64,000 bases of DNA, taken from the NCBI GenBank assembly GCA_016710325.1, contig JADJXK010000002.1, positions 3,720,001 to 3,784,000 of the forward strand, given 5' to 3'. Below, piece after piece: positions 15,921-23,346 of this stretch (position 1 is the first letter of the stretch; every line of letters starts with the position of its first letter). The translations under genes and the position numbers were made by a program. The notes under the pieces are model-generated. The model did no database searches. It was not told the origin of the DNA and was given only the letters and a program-made list of their open reading frames with translations. The stretch is from Candidatus Leptofilum proximum (lineage in GTDB: Bacteria; Chloroflexota; Anaerolineae; Promineifilales; Promineifilaceae).

Positions 15921-16961
15921 ATCGCACCTGTGAACCCGCACACTCAAGCTCTTAGCTACAATCGTCCCACATCCACTGCACATTTGGCTGGTGTGCCGGG
16001 GAGGAACAGGTTCCACTCGCTTACCAGCTTCTTCCACTTTGTAAGTGAGTAGGCTCCTGAACTCACCCAGCGCAGCGTCATGCGCAGAGAGTGCAAGATG
16101 ACGATTGGCTATCATAAAGCCGGGTGTCAGATTCTCGATGCAAATGAGGTCGTATTGGTTTACCAACTGGCGGGTTGTCTTGTGCCAGAAGTCGCGCCGT
16201 TGACTGGCTATCTTGTTGTGAAGTCTCACCAGCTGATAAGCCGTTTTGCGCCAGTTGGTCCCACCTTTCTTTTGTCTGGCCAGTTTGCGGTTCAATACAC
16301 GCAGCCGCTTCTGCCTGCCCCGCAGCCAGCGCGGATTGTCAATCAGTTCGCCGTTTGAGAGAGCTAGTAGAGACTTCAAACCCATGTCGATGCCAACCAC
16401 CTCTCCCGTTGGCGGGAGCGGGAACGGCGCATCAAACTCGACCATCAGGGTGACGTACCAGTTGCCCAAACTTCGTTTGATGACAACATGTTTGATCTTA
16501 CTGCTAGAAGGAAGTGGGCGGTGAAACTTCACCTTCACGTCACCCACATTCTGGATGCGCAGACGGGTTTGGCCCTTCTCGTTCTGGTGCAGTTTTACAC
16601 CGTCACCGTGCTTGAATTCCATGCTGTGAAAGCGGTTGCGCCCTTTGAATCTGGGGTAGCCGGGTGTCTCTCCCGCCTTCAGGCGACGGAAGAAGGCGTT
16701 GTAAGCCTTATCCACGCGGCGTAGGAGCTGCTGCAAGCTAGTTGCATTCACCAGACCAAAGGTGTCACGATTGGCACGCCTTTCGTCCCGAAAGTGCGCC
16801 CACTGGTCCGCGTAGCTGACGCCCTGGCCCGTGGCTTCGTAAACCGTCTTACGCTGCTCAAGGGCAGCGTTGTACAAGATTCGCTGCTGCCAGAGGATGT
16901 AGTCAAGTGCATCCCGTTGGCTCTTGTTGGTGAAAAGACGGTACTTGAAGGTACGAATCAT
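15786..16961 (-). CDS. tnpB: TnpB RNA-guided endonuclease
   Basis: 391 aa, of family length. The N-terminal helical domain starts MIRTFKYRLFTNK. The RuvC core has Asp192 in GIDMGLKS, Glu276 in IENL and Asp356 in LDRDVNAARNIL. A zinc finger CSGCG…CDSCG (Cys328, 331, 346, 349) lies between the last two. All catalytic residues are present, so the nuclease is probably functional. TnpB proteins use a guide RNA from the element's right end to cleave the empty donor site. The last codons (HFQWGE) overlap the right-end hairpin. Confidence 0.95.
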   Translation of the reverse strand: MIRTFKYRLFTNKSQRDALDYILWQQRILYNAALEQRKTVYEATGQGVSYADQWAHFRDERRANRDTFGLVNATSLQQLLRRVDKAYNAFFRRLKAGETPGYPRFKGRNRFHSMEFKHGDGVKLHQNEKGQTRLRIQNVGDVKVKFHRPLPSSSKIKHVVIKRSLGNWYVTLMVEFDAPFPLPPTGEVVGIDMGLKSLLALSNGELIDNPRWLRGRQKRLRVLNRKLARQKKGGTNWRKTAYQLVRLHNKIASQRRDFWHKTTRQLVNQYDLICIENLTPGFMIANRHLALSAHDAALGEFRSLLTYKVEEAGKRVEPVPPRHTSQMCSGCGTIVAKSLSVRVHRCDSCGLELDRDVNAARNILAFGLSVCDPTLALAGVSQEAPHFQWGE

Positions 16962-17351
16962 CTACCGCCCCTTTTGCTCATCAATGTAACGCTGGATTGT
17001 TTGAGCCGACACGTTGCCTGCGGTGCCGACATAGTAAGAACGGGTCCACATGTTCGGCAGCTGGCTCTTGAGGTGAGGGAACTCTTGGCGCAGCATAAAA
17101 GCGGTGTATCCCTTCAATCCGTGCATGAATTGGTGCGGGGCAAGTGTCAGCGGGAAAATGCAAAACAGATGTACATGATCCGGTTGGATAGTCAGGTCAA
17201 TAATCTCACCACCCATCTCTTCAGTTTTTTCGGACAGCAGAACGGTCAATCGTTCGGGGATGCCGCCAACTAACACCTTTCGCCGGTATTTGGGAACCCA
17301 AACGAAGTGATAGCGTAGCTGGTAAGCGGCATGTCTTGTTCGTCTGATCAT
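16962..17351 (-). CDS. tnpA: IS200/IS605 TnpA, Y1 HUH transposase
   Basis: 129 aa. The opening YQLRYHFVWVPKYRRKVL is the IS200-like signature. PDHVHLF is the HUH metal-binding motif, and AQTIQRYIDEQ near residues 117-127 carries the catalytic tyrosine. Its stop directly abuts the tnpB start (TAGATG), so the two are transcribed together. It would catalyse single-strand peel-and-paste transposition. Intact. Confidence 0.95.
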   Translation of the reverse strand: MIRRTRHAAYQLRYHFVWVPKYRRKVLVGGIPERLTVLLSEKTEEMGGEIIDLTIQPDHVHLFCIFPLTLAPHQFMHGLKGYTAFMLRQEFPHLKSQLPNMWTRSYYVGTAGNVSAQTIQRYIDEQKGR

Positions 17352-17445
17352 GCGTGCGTTTTTAGCACATTGGTTCTGTTTAGTCGAACTAACCGTTTGC
17401 CACCATTGCGCCGATTCCCCATCCCCGCTGAAGCGGGGAGTACCC

Positions 17446-17490
17446 TCGGCGCGGTTCTATGGATACTAAAGCTTGTGCGTTACCAGACAT
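17446..17490 (-). pseudogene. antirepressor 5' fragment (first codons)
   Basis: The ATG at 17490 has a strong AGGAGG ribosome binding site and reads MSGNAQALVSIEPRR before entering transposon sequence. Antirepressor-type proteins often begin with a similar ALVSIE segment just before IPFY, which is found on the far side of the transposon at about 15785. Confidence 0.75.
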
Positions 17491-17622
17491 GAAAAATCCT
17501 CCTGTTGATTTTGTGGATTATAGGCGAAGATAGAACATATGTGCAAATATTTATCTGTTCATCCAGGCTGGCACTGAACAGAGCAAAACGGTGCTCACTT
17601 CCAGTTGGGCCGGGATTGTCGG

Positions 17623-18483
17623 TCACGATTTTTCTTCCTCCGGTAGGCCAAATGGACCGCGCAAAGCGTCATCGGTAATCCAGCGCGAGGTCATCGCCGG
17701 TGGTTCCAGCGTCACGGCCGTGGCCAGGCTCGTTATTTCACCGCCAATCACCCACTGATAGCTGTAGTTGGCAGCGATGGCCGCCATCATGGTGTTGATC
17801 ATCAAGGATTGTTTCTCCCGCAAGGTCAGGTCAGCGCAGGAGAGGGCGGCCGAAGGTTTGCGTACGGCCGGGTCGGGTGCCAGCAGCGCCGGGTCCTGAA
17901 CGGCCGGACTGGGCAAGCCACTGCACAGTCGCAGCGCCTCATCGACCGAAATCTGCTGTGGCCTCACGGCATTGCCCATGTAGATATTGCCGCTGTGATG
18001 GGCGTTACCTACGTCCAGCCACCAGACGTTGCCGCTGCCTTCCTCGACCGTTTGGGCCAGTTCCTGGCGGGCGCGATAATTGTCCACGCAGCCGATGAGC
18101 AGCTTCTTCGTCTTCGGCGTTTTGTAACCGGATACAACCATGTCAAGCTTAAATGGGTCCGTAACAGCCCTGACATCTAGCCCAAAAGCGGCGTTCAGAC
18201 GTAAGGCAAGAGATGCGGCTTTCGCATAGTTGACCTCAGCCAGGCAAAAGCGCTGCCGACCAATGTTCTTCTCCTGCACAATGTCGGGATCGATAATGGT
18301 CAGGCTGACAGCTTTTCCCTTCTGCCGCGCGTGGTAGAGGATGCGGGCTAGGGAGTCAGCCAGAGTAGAGCCGGTACCGCCAGCGCCGACCAGGTAGAGG
18401 TCCATCCTTTCCGCATCGCCCAACAAGGCGCGGTAGGTCGGGGTGAAGTCAACCGTAATAGTGTCAGATTGATTTATGGTCAT
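17623..18483 (-). CDS. PRTRC system ThiF-family protein
   Basis: 286 aa from the ATG at 18483, chosen because GGAGG lies 6 nt upstream; an in-frame ATG at 18570 would overlap the PRTRC-A gene. LYLVGAGGTGSTL (about 29-41) is the E1/ThiF nucleotide-binding glycine motif, followed by IDPDIVQEKNIGRQRF, the conserved D…N..RQ segment. Canonical ThiF/E1 enzymes adenylate a ubiquitin-like tail; in PRTRC the substrate is unknown. The protein ends the cassette, downstream of the JAB-domain PRTRC-A, the classical E1-plus-JAB pairing. Confidence 0.88.
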   Translation of the reverse strand: MTINQSDTITVDFTPTYRALLGDAERMDLYLVGAGGTGSTLADSLARILYHARQKGKAVSLTIIDPDIVQEKNIGRQRFCLAEVNYAKAASLALRLNAAFGLDVRAVTDPFKLDMVVSGYKTPKTKKLLIGCVDNYRARQELAQTVEEGSGNVWWLDVGNAHHSGNIYMGNAVRPQQISVDEALRLCSGLPSPAVQDPALLAPDPAVRKPSAALSCADLTLREKQSLMINTMMAAIAANYSYQWVIGGEITSLATAVTLEPPAMTSRWITDDALRGPFGLPEEEKS

Positions 18484-18503
18484 AGTCGCCTCCAGGGGAT
18501 TGT

Positions 18504-19115
18504 TCAGGTGAATAAAATATCTCTGTCTATCTCGGCCCAATGGCCGTAAATGCCCAGCCGGAAGCGCCACTGCGGTGTTCCCCGTAAGTTGCCGATGACG
18601 CCGTAAAAGCGCAGCCGGGTTTCATCCTGGTCGTCGGTGGGGCTGAAATAAGGCGGCGCCGCGCCGTGGGAGTGAATATCCATCACCACCGTCTCGGTCG
18701 TCTCCACCATTTCACTGACGACGGAATTGGGCGTGGCTCGCTGGTCATTTGGTTTAATCAGGTGATAACGGCTTGACGTCAGCTCGCCGATACGGCCGTC
18801 GCTCCACACCACGTAGCTGAGGGTTTCATCAAGACGGCCGTTATCTGCCGAAACCTGAGCATCGGCGATGGCTGTCTGCAGAAGCGTCAGGGGAATCTGG
18901 GGGATTTTCAGCCGCACCCAGCCAGTAAGCGGCTGCAAACCACGGATGGGCGCTATGGCCTCTTTCAGGCGCGTGACCGGGAGGCAAGCGCTGACAAACT
19001 CATTTTCGGCACGCACAAAAACGCCGTTTTGGGCGATGACGTATTGGTAAAAGTGGGCATCGCTGGGCGGCAAGAGGGGCGTCTGGTGCAGGTGATAGGT
19101 AACGAGGTTGTTCAT
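18504..19115 (-). CDS. PRTRC system protein A (JAB/MPN-like)
   Basis: 203 aa from the ATG at 19115, with AGGAG upstream. The C-terminal half contains MDIHSHG (His148, His150)…FSPTDDQDE (Asp161/162), the JAMM metalloprotease metal site, with an upstream Glu (about 135) positioned as the catalytic acid. It is therefore a deubiquitinase-fold protein and likely partner of the ThiF-like enzyme 20 bp downstream. The identification as PRTRC-A rests on this motif and on cassette order. Confidence 0.85.
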   Translation of the reverse strand: MNNLVTYHLHQTPLLPPSDAHFYQYVIAQNGVFVRAENEFVSACLPVTRLKEAIAPIRGLQPLTGWVRLKIPQIPLTLLQTAIADAQVSADNGRLDETLSYVVWSDGRIGELTSSRYHLIKPNDQRATPNSVVSEMVETTETVVMDIHSHGAAPPYFSPTDDQDETRLRFYGVIGNLRGTPQWRFRLGIYGHWAEIDRDILFT

Positions 19116-19251
19116 GGGTTCTCCTGAAAATGGCATCGAATTGGCGCGAATGAACCCGAATTCGCGTTAATTCGCGTTAATTCGCTGCCAAGTTTTATTA
19201 CTTTGGGTGGACAATTGCGCAAGGAAATGACTTGTCAGGCAAGGCCAAAGG

Positions 19252-19866
19252 CTATGTCATCAGCTTTTTCAACTGCTTCCGCGCCGGAACCAATTCGTCC
19301 AGAGGAAACCGCTTTTGCCCGTCCAGTTTGGCCCATAGCTCCAGGCTGCTGTCGGGGAAGCTGACGCAGCGCTGGCGGCTGTTGTCGTGGTTGAACTGGC
19401 TGCCTTCCATGAAAAGTTTCAGGGCGTTGTAAATGGTGGCCCGTCCAGCGATGGGAAACGGCGCCTGCCCCAGGCAGATACGGCCGTTCTCCGCCACGTT
19501 TGGCGTCGGCAGGTGATAGAGGGGCGTCTCTGGCGTCTTGGGCTTCTGTTTGACGGCAAAAACGGTGTACTGCCGCCCCTGCCCCAGGAAGACCAGGCCC
19601 GGCAGGGGCAGACGATAGCGCCGGTCATAGGCGATGGGCTGCCACAGCCGGGGCGGCGCATAGATAGCGATCTGCTCCTGACCGGCCTCCTGTCGCCAGA
19701 ACAAGGTGTTATGAGGCAGCAGACCGGTTGACAGAGGAATCCGGTTCAGCTGCCCGGCCAGGTCGGCAGGCGAGATGGGGTGAGTAATGCGCGACCCATC
19801 TTCGAGCACTTTCTCAAGCAGCGTTGCTTCGGGGTAAATGGTGAGGATAACGTGGTCCAGTTTCAT
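19252..19866 (-). CDS. PRTRC system protein B
   Basis: 204 aa, MKLDHVILTIYPEATLL…, with AAGGAG upstream. Visible features: GLLPHNTLFW, AIYAPPRLW (about 72-80), LPLPGLVFLGQG (about 86-97), VAENGRICLGQ and a late ATIYNALKLFMEGSQFN. These match the family pattern of PRTRC protein B as I know it. Function unknown. It overlaps the 3' end of the F-like gene by 53 bp and precedes protein A. Confidence 0.8.
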   Translation of the reverse strand: MKLDHVILTIYPEATLLEKVLEDGSRITHPISPADLAGQLNRIPLSTGLLPHNTLFWRQEAGQEQIAIYAPPRLWQPIAYDRRYRLPLPGLVFLGQGRQYTVFAVKQKPKTPETPLYHLPTPNVAENGRICLGQAPFPIAGRATIYNALKLFMEGSQFNHDNSRQRCVSFPDSSLELWAKLDGQKRFPLDELVPARKQLKKLMT

Positions 19867-20887
19867 GACTCACTCCTTTTTTGCTGAAAACATAGGCCAG
19901 GTAAAGGGCACCCCGGACGGCGGCCAGACGGGTGGGGCGGTCGGCGTTGACCCAGTGGATGAGCGCTTTTTCTTGGGCCAGAAACGATTGCGCTGCATCC
20001 CACTCTTCTTTCAAGAAAGCGACGTTATCGGGACTCCATTCCGGCAGCGAGACACCGCCCTGAGCCAGGTCACCGCAAGACCAATCTAACCAGACGTTGT
20101 CGGTGCTGTGGGTGACCAGCTGCACCAGCGCTGGCAGGTTATCATGGATGGGCGGAGGCAGCGGCAGCTCGGCGATGCTCTCACTCAGTCCGTACAGCTC
20201 AATGTCCGGCAGGTCCTCGTTCTCCTCTTCCCTGACCAGAGCGAGCAGCGTTCGCAACGGTTCTTTGTATTCGTCGAGATCGTCGGTGAAGTCGGGGTCC
20301 AACTCGTGACCCTGGGGGATGACGTCGATAGTTTCCAGCCGCCCGGCCAGGTAGTCGCTGTCATCGTCCCAAACTTCATCTTCGACCGGGAAATAGTCCC
20401 GGTCAACGGCCGTGAGGAAATGGGAAACGGCCGTGCTCAGGCGCGCTTCGTCCAGGGTGGTGATGCCTGCCTGCCAGGTGATGTTTTCGGGAAAGAGTTC
20501 GGCGTAACGCTGACCCAACGTGAGATAAACGCGCAGGCAGTCTATCTGTAATGGCGTCATGGCAGCTTTGCGGCCGCCGTCAACCTTCTGCAGATGGTCA
20601 ATCAGGCTGAACACTTGACGAAAACGCGCTTCATCCTGCCAGAGCGGGTACCGGGTTTTCCAGATGTGGGCCAGCAGATGGGTGAGAGCAACGGCCGTGC
20701 CCTGGCGGTTCAGAGGGATGGATATATCGGGGAACGGTTCATTGAACAGCTCAGCCCACAGGCGGCTAATGGTCAATATCGGTTCGGCCTGAGTCAGATC
20801 CGCCAGGCGGTAACCGGGCCAGGTAACGGAAGGGCTGCCCGGCCGCAGGGGGGCGAGAGGTTTGGGGAAACTGGTTGAGATGCTCAT
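19814..20887 (-). CDS. PRTRC protein F-like, copy 1
   Basis: 357 aa, acidic and Leu-rich. The C-terminal 110 residues (ALVQLVTHSTDNVWLDW…LIHWVNADRPTRL) resemble the corresponding part of the upstream neighbour (20766-21713), so the two are tandem diverged paralogs. The position between C and B is where PRTRC-F normally lies. The start overlaps the neighbour by 122 bp. Assignment to F is by position, size and composition, not by a diagnostic motif. Confidence 0.6.
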   Translation of the reverse strand: MSISTSFPKPLAPLRPGSPSVTWPGYRLADLTQAEPILTISRLWAELFNEPFPDISIPLNRQGTAVALTHLLAHIWKTRYPLWQDEARFRQVFSLIDHLQKVDGGRKAAMTPLQIDCLRVYLTLGQRYAELFPENITWQAGITTLDEARLSTAVSHFLTAVDRDYFPVEDEVWDDDSDYLAGRLETIDVIPQGHELDPDFTDDLDEYKEPLRTLLALVREEENEDLPDIELYGLSESIAELPLPPPIHDNLPALVQLVTHSTDNVWLDWSCGDLAQGGVSLPEWSPDNVAFLKEEWDAAQSFLAQEKALIHWVNADRPTRLAAVRGALYLAYVFSKKGVSHETGPRYPHHLPRSNAA

Positions 20888-21713
20888 TGGCGTACAGGAT
20901 TTGGATTAGGGCAAGGATCGCCTTCATACGGTTATGGGAATCGGCAGCCACCCAAGTTTCGATGGCTTCCATTTGGCGTTCCATCTCCAAGGCTTCGTCA
21001 TACTGCTGCTTAAGTCGGCATACGTTTTCCCACGTCCATGCGATAGGTGTTTCGTCATAAATATATTCGTAATACTGGTCAATCTCATGATCCAGCCAGG
21101 GATTGCCGGTGCTGCCCGCGATGTACTCGGCCACGACGGCCAGGTGGTTAAGCGGCTCCGGTAAATGGGCCTGGCGCATGAGATACGCCGTTCGGGTCAT
21201 GGACCAGGTGTGCGGCAGCGGGAAGGGCAGATGGTAGGTTGGGAGATAAGCCTCATCCTCACCTTCCTCCCGGTAAGCCTCCTGAATGAGGCCCCAGGCG
21301 AAGAAGTCGTAAGGGGGATCGAAGGCGTCCGGGCCATTGAAAAAGGGATCGCCCAATACGTCTACCCCTCTGGGGGCAATGGGAATGGCGGCCAGCTCAG
21401 CGGCACTAAAGTTGCGGGTGACATCGATTTCCTGCAGCCACTCCAGGGAAAAGGCCAGGGGGAAGAGGTGGTCGGCAAAACGCAGGCGGAGGGTGATGAG
21501 GGCGTGCCGTACGCCGCAGTTGGTCGCCCGGTAGGTTTCGGCCTGCCACTCTGGGTGGTCAGGAAAGGCAACCTGGTAGATGAATCGAACCTGGGCCAGA
21601 ATCTGGATGCAGCCTAGATACCCGGTGCCAGGCCACAGCTGCTGAGCCGGCCGTGACGGCCTCAGAAGCCGATGGGGACAACCGGCGCGCTCACCGGCGG
21701 CAGGGCAGCACAT
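20766..21713 (-). CDS. PRTRC protein F-like, copy 2
   Basis: 315 aa from the ATG at 21713, with AGGAG about 11 nt upstream; it overlaps the PRTRC-C-like gene by 52 bp. The first 40 residues are low-quality (Arg/Pro/Gln-rich), so a later non-ATG start near GYLGCIQIL is possible. Core features: LRFADHLFPLAFSLEWLQEIDV, STGNPWLDHEIDQYYEYIYDE and WVAADSHNRMKAILALIQILY, the last two aligning with copy 1. The last 40 codons lie within the start region of copy 1. Confidence 0.6.
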   Translation of the reverse strand: MCCPAAGERAGCPHRLLRPSRPAQQLWPGTGYLGCIQILAQVRFIYQVAFPDHPEWQAETYRATNCGVRHALITLRLRFADHLFPLAFSLEWLQEIDVTRNFSAAELAAIPIAPRGVDVLGDPFFNGPDAFDPPYDFFAWGLIQEAYREEGEDEAYLPTYHLPFPLPHTWSMTRTAYLMRQAHLPEPLNHLAVVAEYIAGSTGNPWLDHEIDQYYEYIYDETPIAWTWENVCRLKQQYDEALEMERQMEAIETWVAADSHNRMKAILALIQILYANEHLNQFPQTSRPPAAGQPFRYLARLPPGGSDSGRTDIDH

Positions 21714-22112
21714 GCGTTTAATATCTCCTGAGGAACGTGAATCTGCGCCTGAATGAAAGCGGCCGCCGCTTGAATCTCAGCAGCGTGTTCGGCCAGCAGT
21801 GCCACCGTAAACGGTCCCTGCCCGATTTTCCGGTACAAGGAAACGGCCGAGTGGTCTATCTCCGGCAGTCCGGCAGCAATTTCCATTAGAAGCGCGTGTT
21901 CGCTGCCCTTGCTGGTCACCTGCTTGTGGAAGGTAATGGTGCAGACGCCGTTTTCCACTTTTTCGGTGTGGGTGGCGTTGCCCAGCTCTGGGAAATAGAC
22001 GGCGAGGTGCTTTTTCACGTCTTCAATGGCCATGTCGTCTGGGACGTTGGGAATCTCCTTCCCGTCGTAGAAGAATCGTCTGGTATGGTATGGCTGGGGT
22101 GGTTTGGGTCAT
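21662..22112 (-). pseudogene. PRTRC protein C-like gene with an apparent frameshift near its start
   Basis: From 22033 the frame reads MAIEDVKKHLAVYFPELG…ITFHKQVTSKG, the conserved C-terminal half of PRTRC-C (V+…YPEL…F++.V.+KG). Upstream in the same frame is RRFFYDGKEIPNVPDD, the matching N-terminal half, but no start codon precedes it. A good GGAGG plus ATG at 22112 (MTQTTPAIPYQT) is in another frame. A one-base indel around 22070-22095 would join them. It could be a real lesion, programmed frameshifting or a sequence error. An extra 60-residue C-terminal tail follows the usual end. Confidence 0.65.
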
Positions 22113-22153
22113 GAGATATGCCTCCGGGTGAAGTTGAAGGTCAACAACTTTGT

Positions 22154-22561
22154 CTAAAACAGGAAGGATAAATCGATCTGGGGCTTGGGCGCAGGCGCGT
22201 GCGGTGGTAGTGTTTCTTGTGCGCCGGGTACGAGTGCGGCCACGGCTTCGACGGACGCTGCGTCCGCTCTCCCTTCAGGCGTATCTCTCATCTCATCGGC
22301 CGGTTTTTCAGCCGATCCGGCGGCTCCTGCGCCCTGTGCCGCTGCCACCTGCGCCTGCACGCCAAAAGCCGTCCAGGCCTGATCGATAAGCGCGGTCACC
22401 TGGCCAAACGGCCCGGTTCTGGTGACCGGCGGCTGTCCGGTGACGCCGAGGCTCATCAGCGCCATTCGCTCATCGCGGACTTGCTCCCCGACCGCCAGGG
22501 TAATGACGATGGTCACCTCCTGATCAGCCAGGGGGTCTGTAAAGGATAAGTTGGGATTCAT
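22154..22561 (-). CDS. PRTRC protein E-like
   Basis: 135 aa. Residues 10-70 (DPLADQEVTIVITLAVGEQ… and LSLGVTGQPP…LIDQAWTAFG) follow the E-type pattern of a short beta-rich domain. It is followed by an Ala/Pro-rich linker and a terminal PQIDLSFLF peptide, which looks like a short interaction tail. GAGGTG lies upstream of the ATG. It lies upstream of C, as usual in the cassette. Confidence 0.65.
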   Translation of the reverse strand: MNPNLSFTDPLADQEVTIVITLAVGEQVRDERMALMSLGVTGQPPVTRTGPFGQVTALIDQAWTAFGVQAQVAAAQGAGAAGSAEKPADEMRDTPEGRADAASVEAVAALVPGAQETLPPHAPAPKPQIDLSFLF

Positions 22562-22580
22562 GTAACACCTCTTCTAAAAG

Positions 22581-22608
22581 CAAAAACCGCTGCTTTTGGC
22601 AGCGGCTT
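22581..22608 (-). terminator. hairpin with T-run upstream of PRTRC-E
   Basis: CCGCTGC and GCAGCGG form a 7-bp stem around TTTTG, followed by TTTTTG on the minus strand. It lies 20 bp upstream of the E-like start codon and 35 bp after the stop of the 103-aa gene. Confidence 0.75.
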
Positions 22609-22644
22609 TAGATGTTGTTTGCAGTTTTCTAAAACGGGCGGGGG

Positions 22645-22956
22645 CTAATCAGCAGCGACAGTCATTTCTGTTTGAACGGATACAGCATCAAGCAGCTGCG
22701 CGATGGCACCATTGAGCAACCGCTGGTGGGTGTCAATTTCCTGCTGTAAATCAGTTAGAGATGCCAGTTCGATGGCCTCGGGCATCAGGCGGACATCCAG
22801 ATACTCCGGGCCGAAACCCCGAAAGATGTTTCGTGCCGTTTGCATCTGAATAATCGAGAGACGATTTTGGTCATCATAGTGGGTTTCCAGCACCACACCG
22901 TGCCAGCTGTGAATCTTTACGACACTGCCCGTCGTTATTTTTGCACTTACTTCCAT
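22645..22956 (-). CDS. small protein in the PRTRC cluster, unknown
   Basis: 103 aa from the ATG at 22956 (MEVSAKITTGSVVKIHSW), with GAGGAAC upstream. The longer frame to 23040 includes a VapC relic and is not preferred. The N-terminal half looks like a small beta barrel, and the C-terminal half is helical (DLQQEIDTHQRLLNGAIAQLL). No family recognised. Confidence 0.65.
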   Translation of the reverse strand: MEVSAKITTGSVVKIHSWHGVVLETHYDDQNRLSIIQMQTARNIFRGFGPEYLDVRLMPEAIELASLTDLQQEIDTHQRLLNGAIAQLLDAVSVQTEMTVAAD

Positions 22957-22976
22957 AACAGTTCCTCTACTTTCAC

Positions 22977-23016
22977 CAATGTTGGTGTCAAGTAAATATT
23001 TTATCGCCGGGCTCAT
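22977..23016 (-). pseudogene. VapC (PIN toxin) N-terminal relic
   Basis: Directly after and overlapping the Phd antitoxin stop, the frame reads MSPAIKYLLDTNI, the standard first strand of PIN-domain toxins with the first catalytic Asp. It then passes straight into the leader of the next gene. About 13 codons remain, so the toxin has been deleted. Confidence 0.7.
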
Positions 23017-23296
23017 TATCTGGTGCTGGTGCGTGTTCACGAACGTTTCCCCAGATTTCTTCTGGGTCTATATCCAGGCCAGAGATATTCCATCTCTGAC
23101 GCCATTCCTGGTAGGCTGCCCAGAAATTGCGCTGCGGTTGATTAGCCACGAGCCTGGCATACTCTTCAGCGGAAAGAATAACGGCTACCGGCTGGCCTCG
23201 TCGCGTAACCTGCACCGGTTGGTTATTCTCCTCTGCATTTCGAATAAGGATCGTAAACTGATTTCGGGCTTCGGCAATGGAATAACTCACTGTCAT
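22988..23296 (-). CDS. orphan Phd/YefM-type antitoxin
   Basis: 102 aa from the ATG at 23296, preceded by GAGG. SIAEARNQFTILIRNAEENNQPVQVTRRGQPVAVILSAEEYARL is laid out like the Phd fold DNA-binding domain (about residues 4-47). The C-terminal tail (WAAYQEWRQRW…LDIDPEEIW) would bind and neutralise a toxin. Only a 13-codon PIN relic of the toxin remains. It lies between ParB and the rest of the PRTRC genes, an unusual interruption of the cassette. Confidence 0.88.
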   Translation of the reverse strand: MTVSYSIAEARNQFTILIRNAEENNQPVQVTRRGQPVAVILSAEEYARLVANQPQRNFWAAYQEWRQRWNISGLDIDPEEIWGNVREHAPAPDNEPGDKIFT

Positions 23297-23346
23297 CTTG
23301 CACCTCACAAATGGCTATCTAGATGCCATTTTAAACCCAATCAAGT

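Larger units (their letters stand above)
15783..17445 (-). mobile_element. IS200/IS605-family element (tnpA plus tnpB), ends approximate
   Basis: Two minus-strand genes, Y1 transposase and TnpB, lie between imperfectly palindromic ends. The right-end hairpin is CTCCCCACT-GAA-AGTGGGGAG (15791-15811 on the plus strand); the left-end hairpin is CCCCGCT-GA-AGCGGGG (17423-17438). The two ends have similar but not identical hairpins, as expected when TnpA recognises subterminal structures. There are no terminal inverted repeats or target duplication, also as expected. It splits the antirepressor gene. I cannot fix the exact cleavage points. Confidence 0.88.

Noticed and set aside
14932..17490. Prophage based on the antirepressor
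   Set aside because: No capsid, terminase, portal or tail gene in the window. Antirepressor-like genes are also carried by plasmids and integrative elements.
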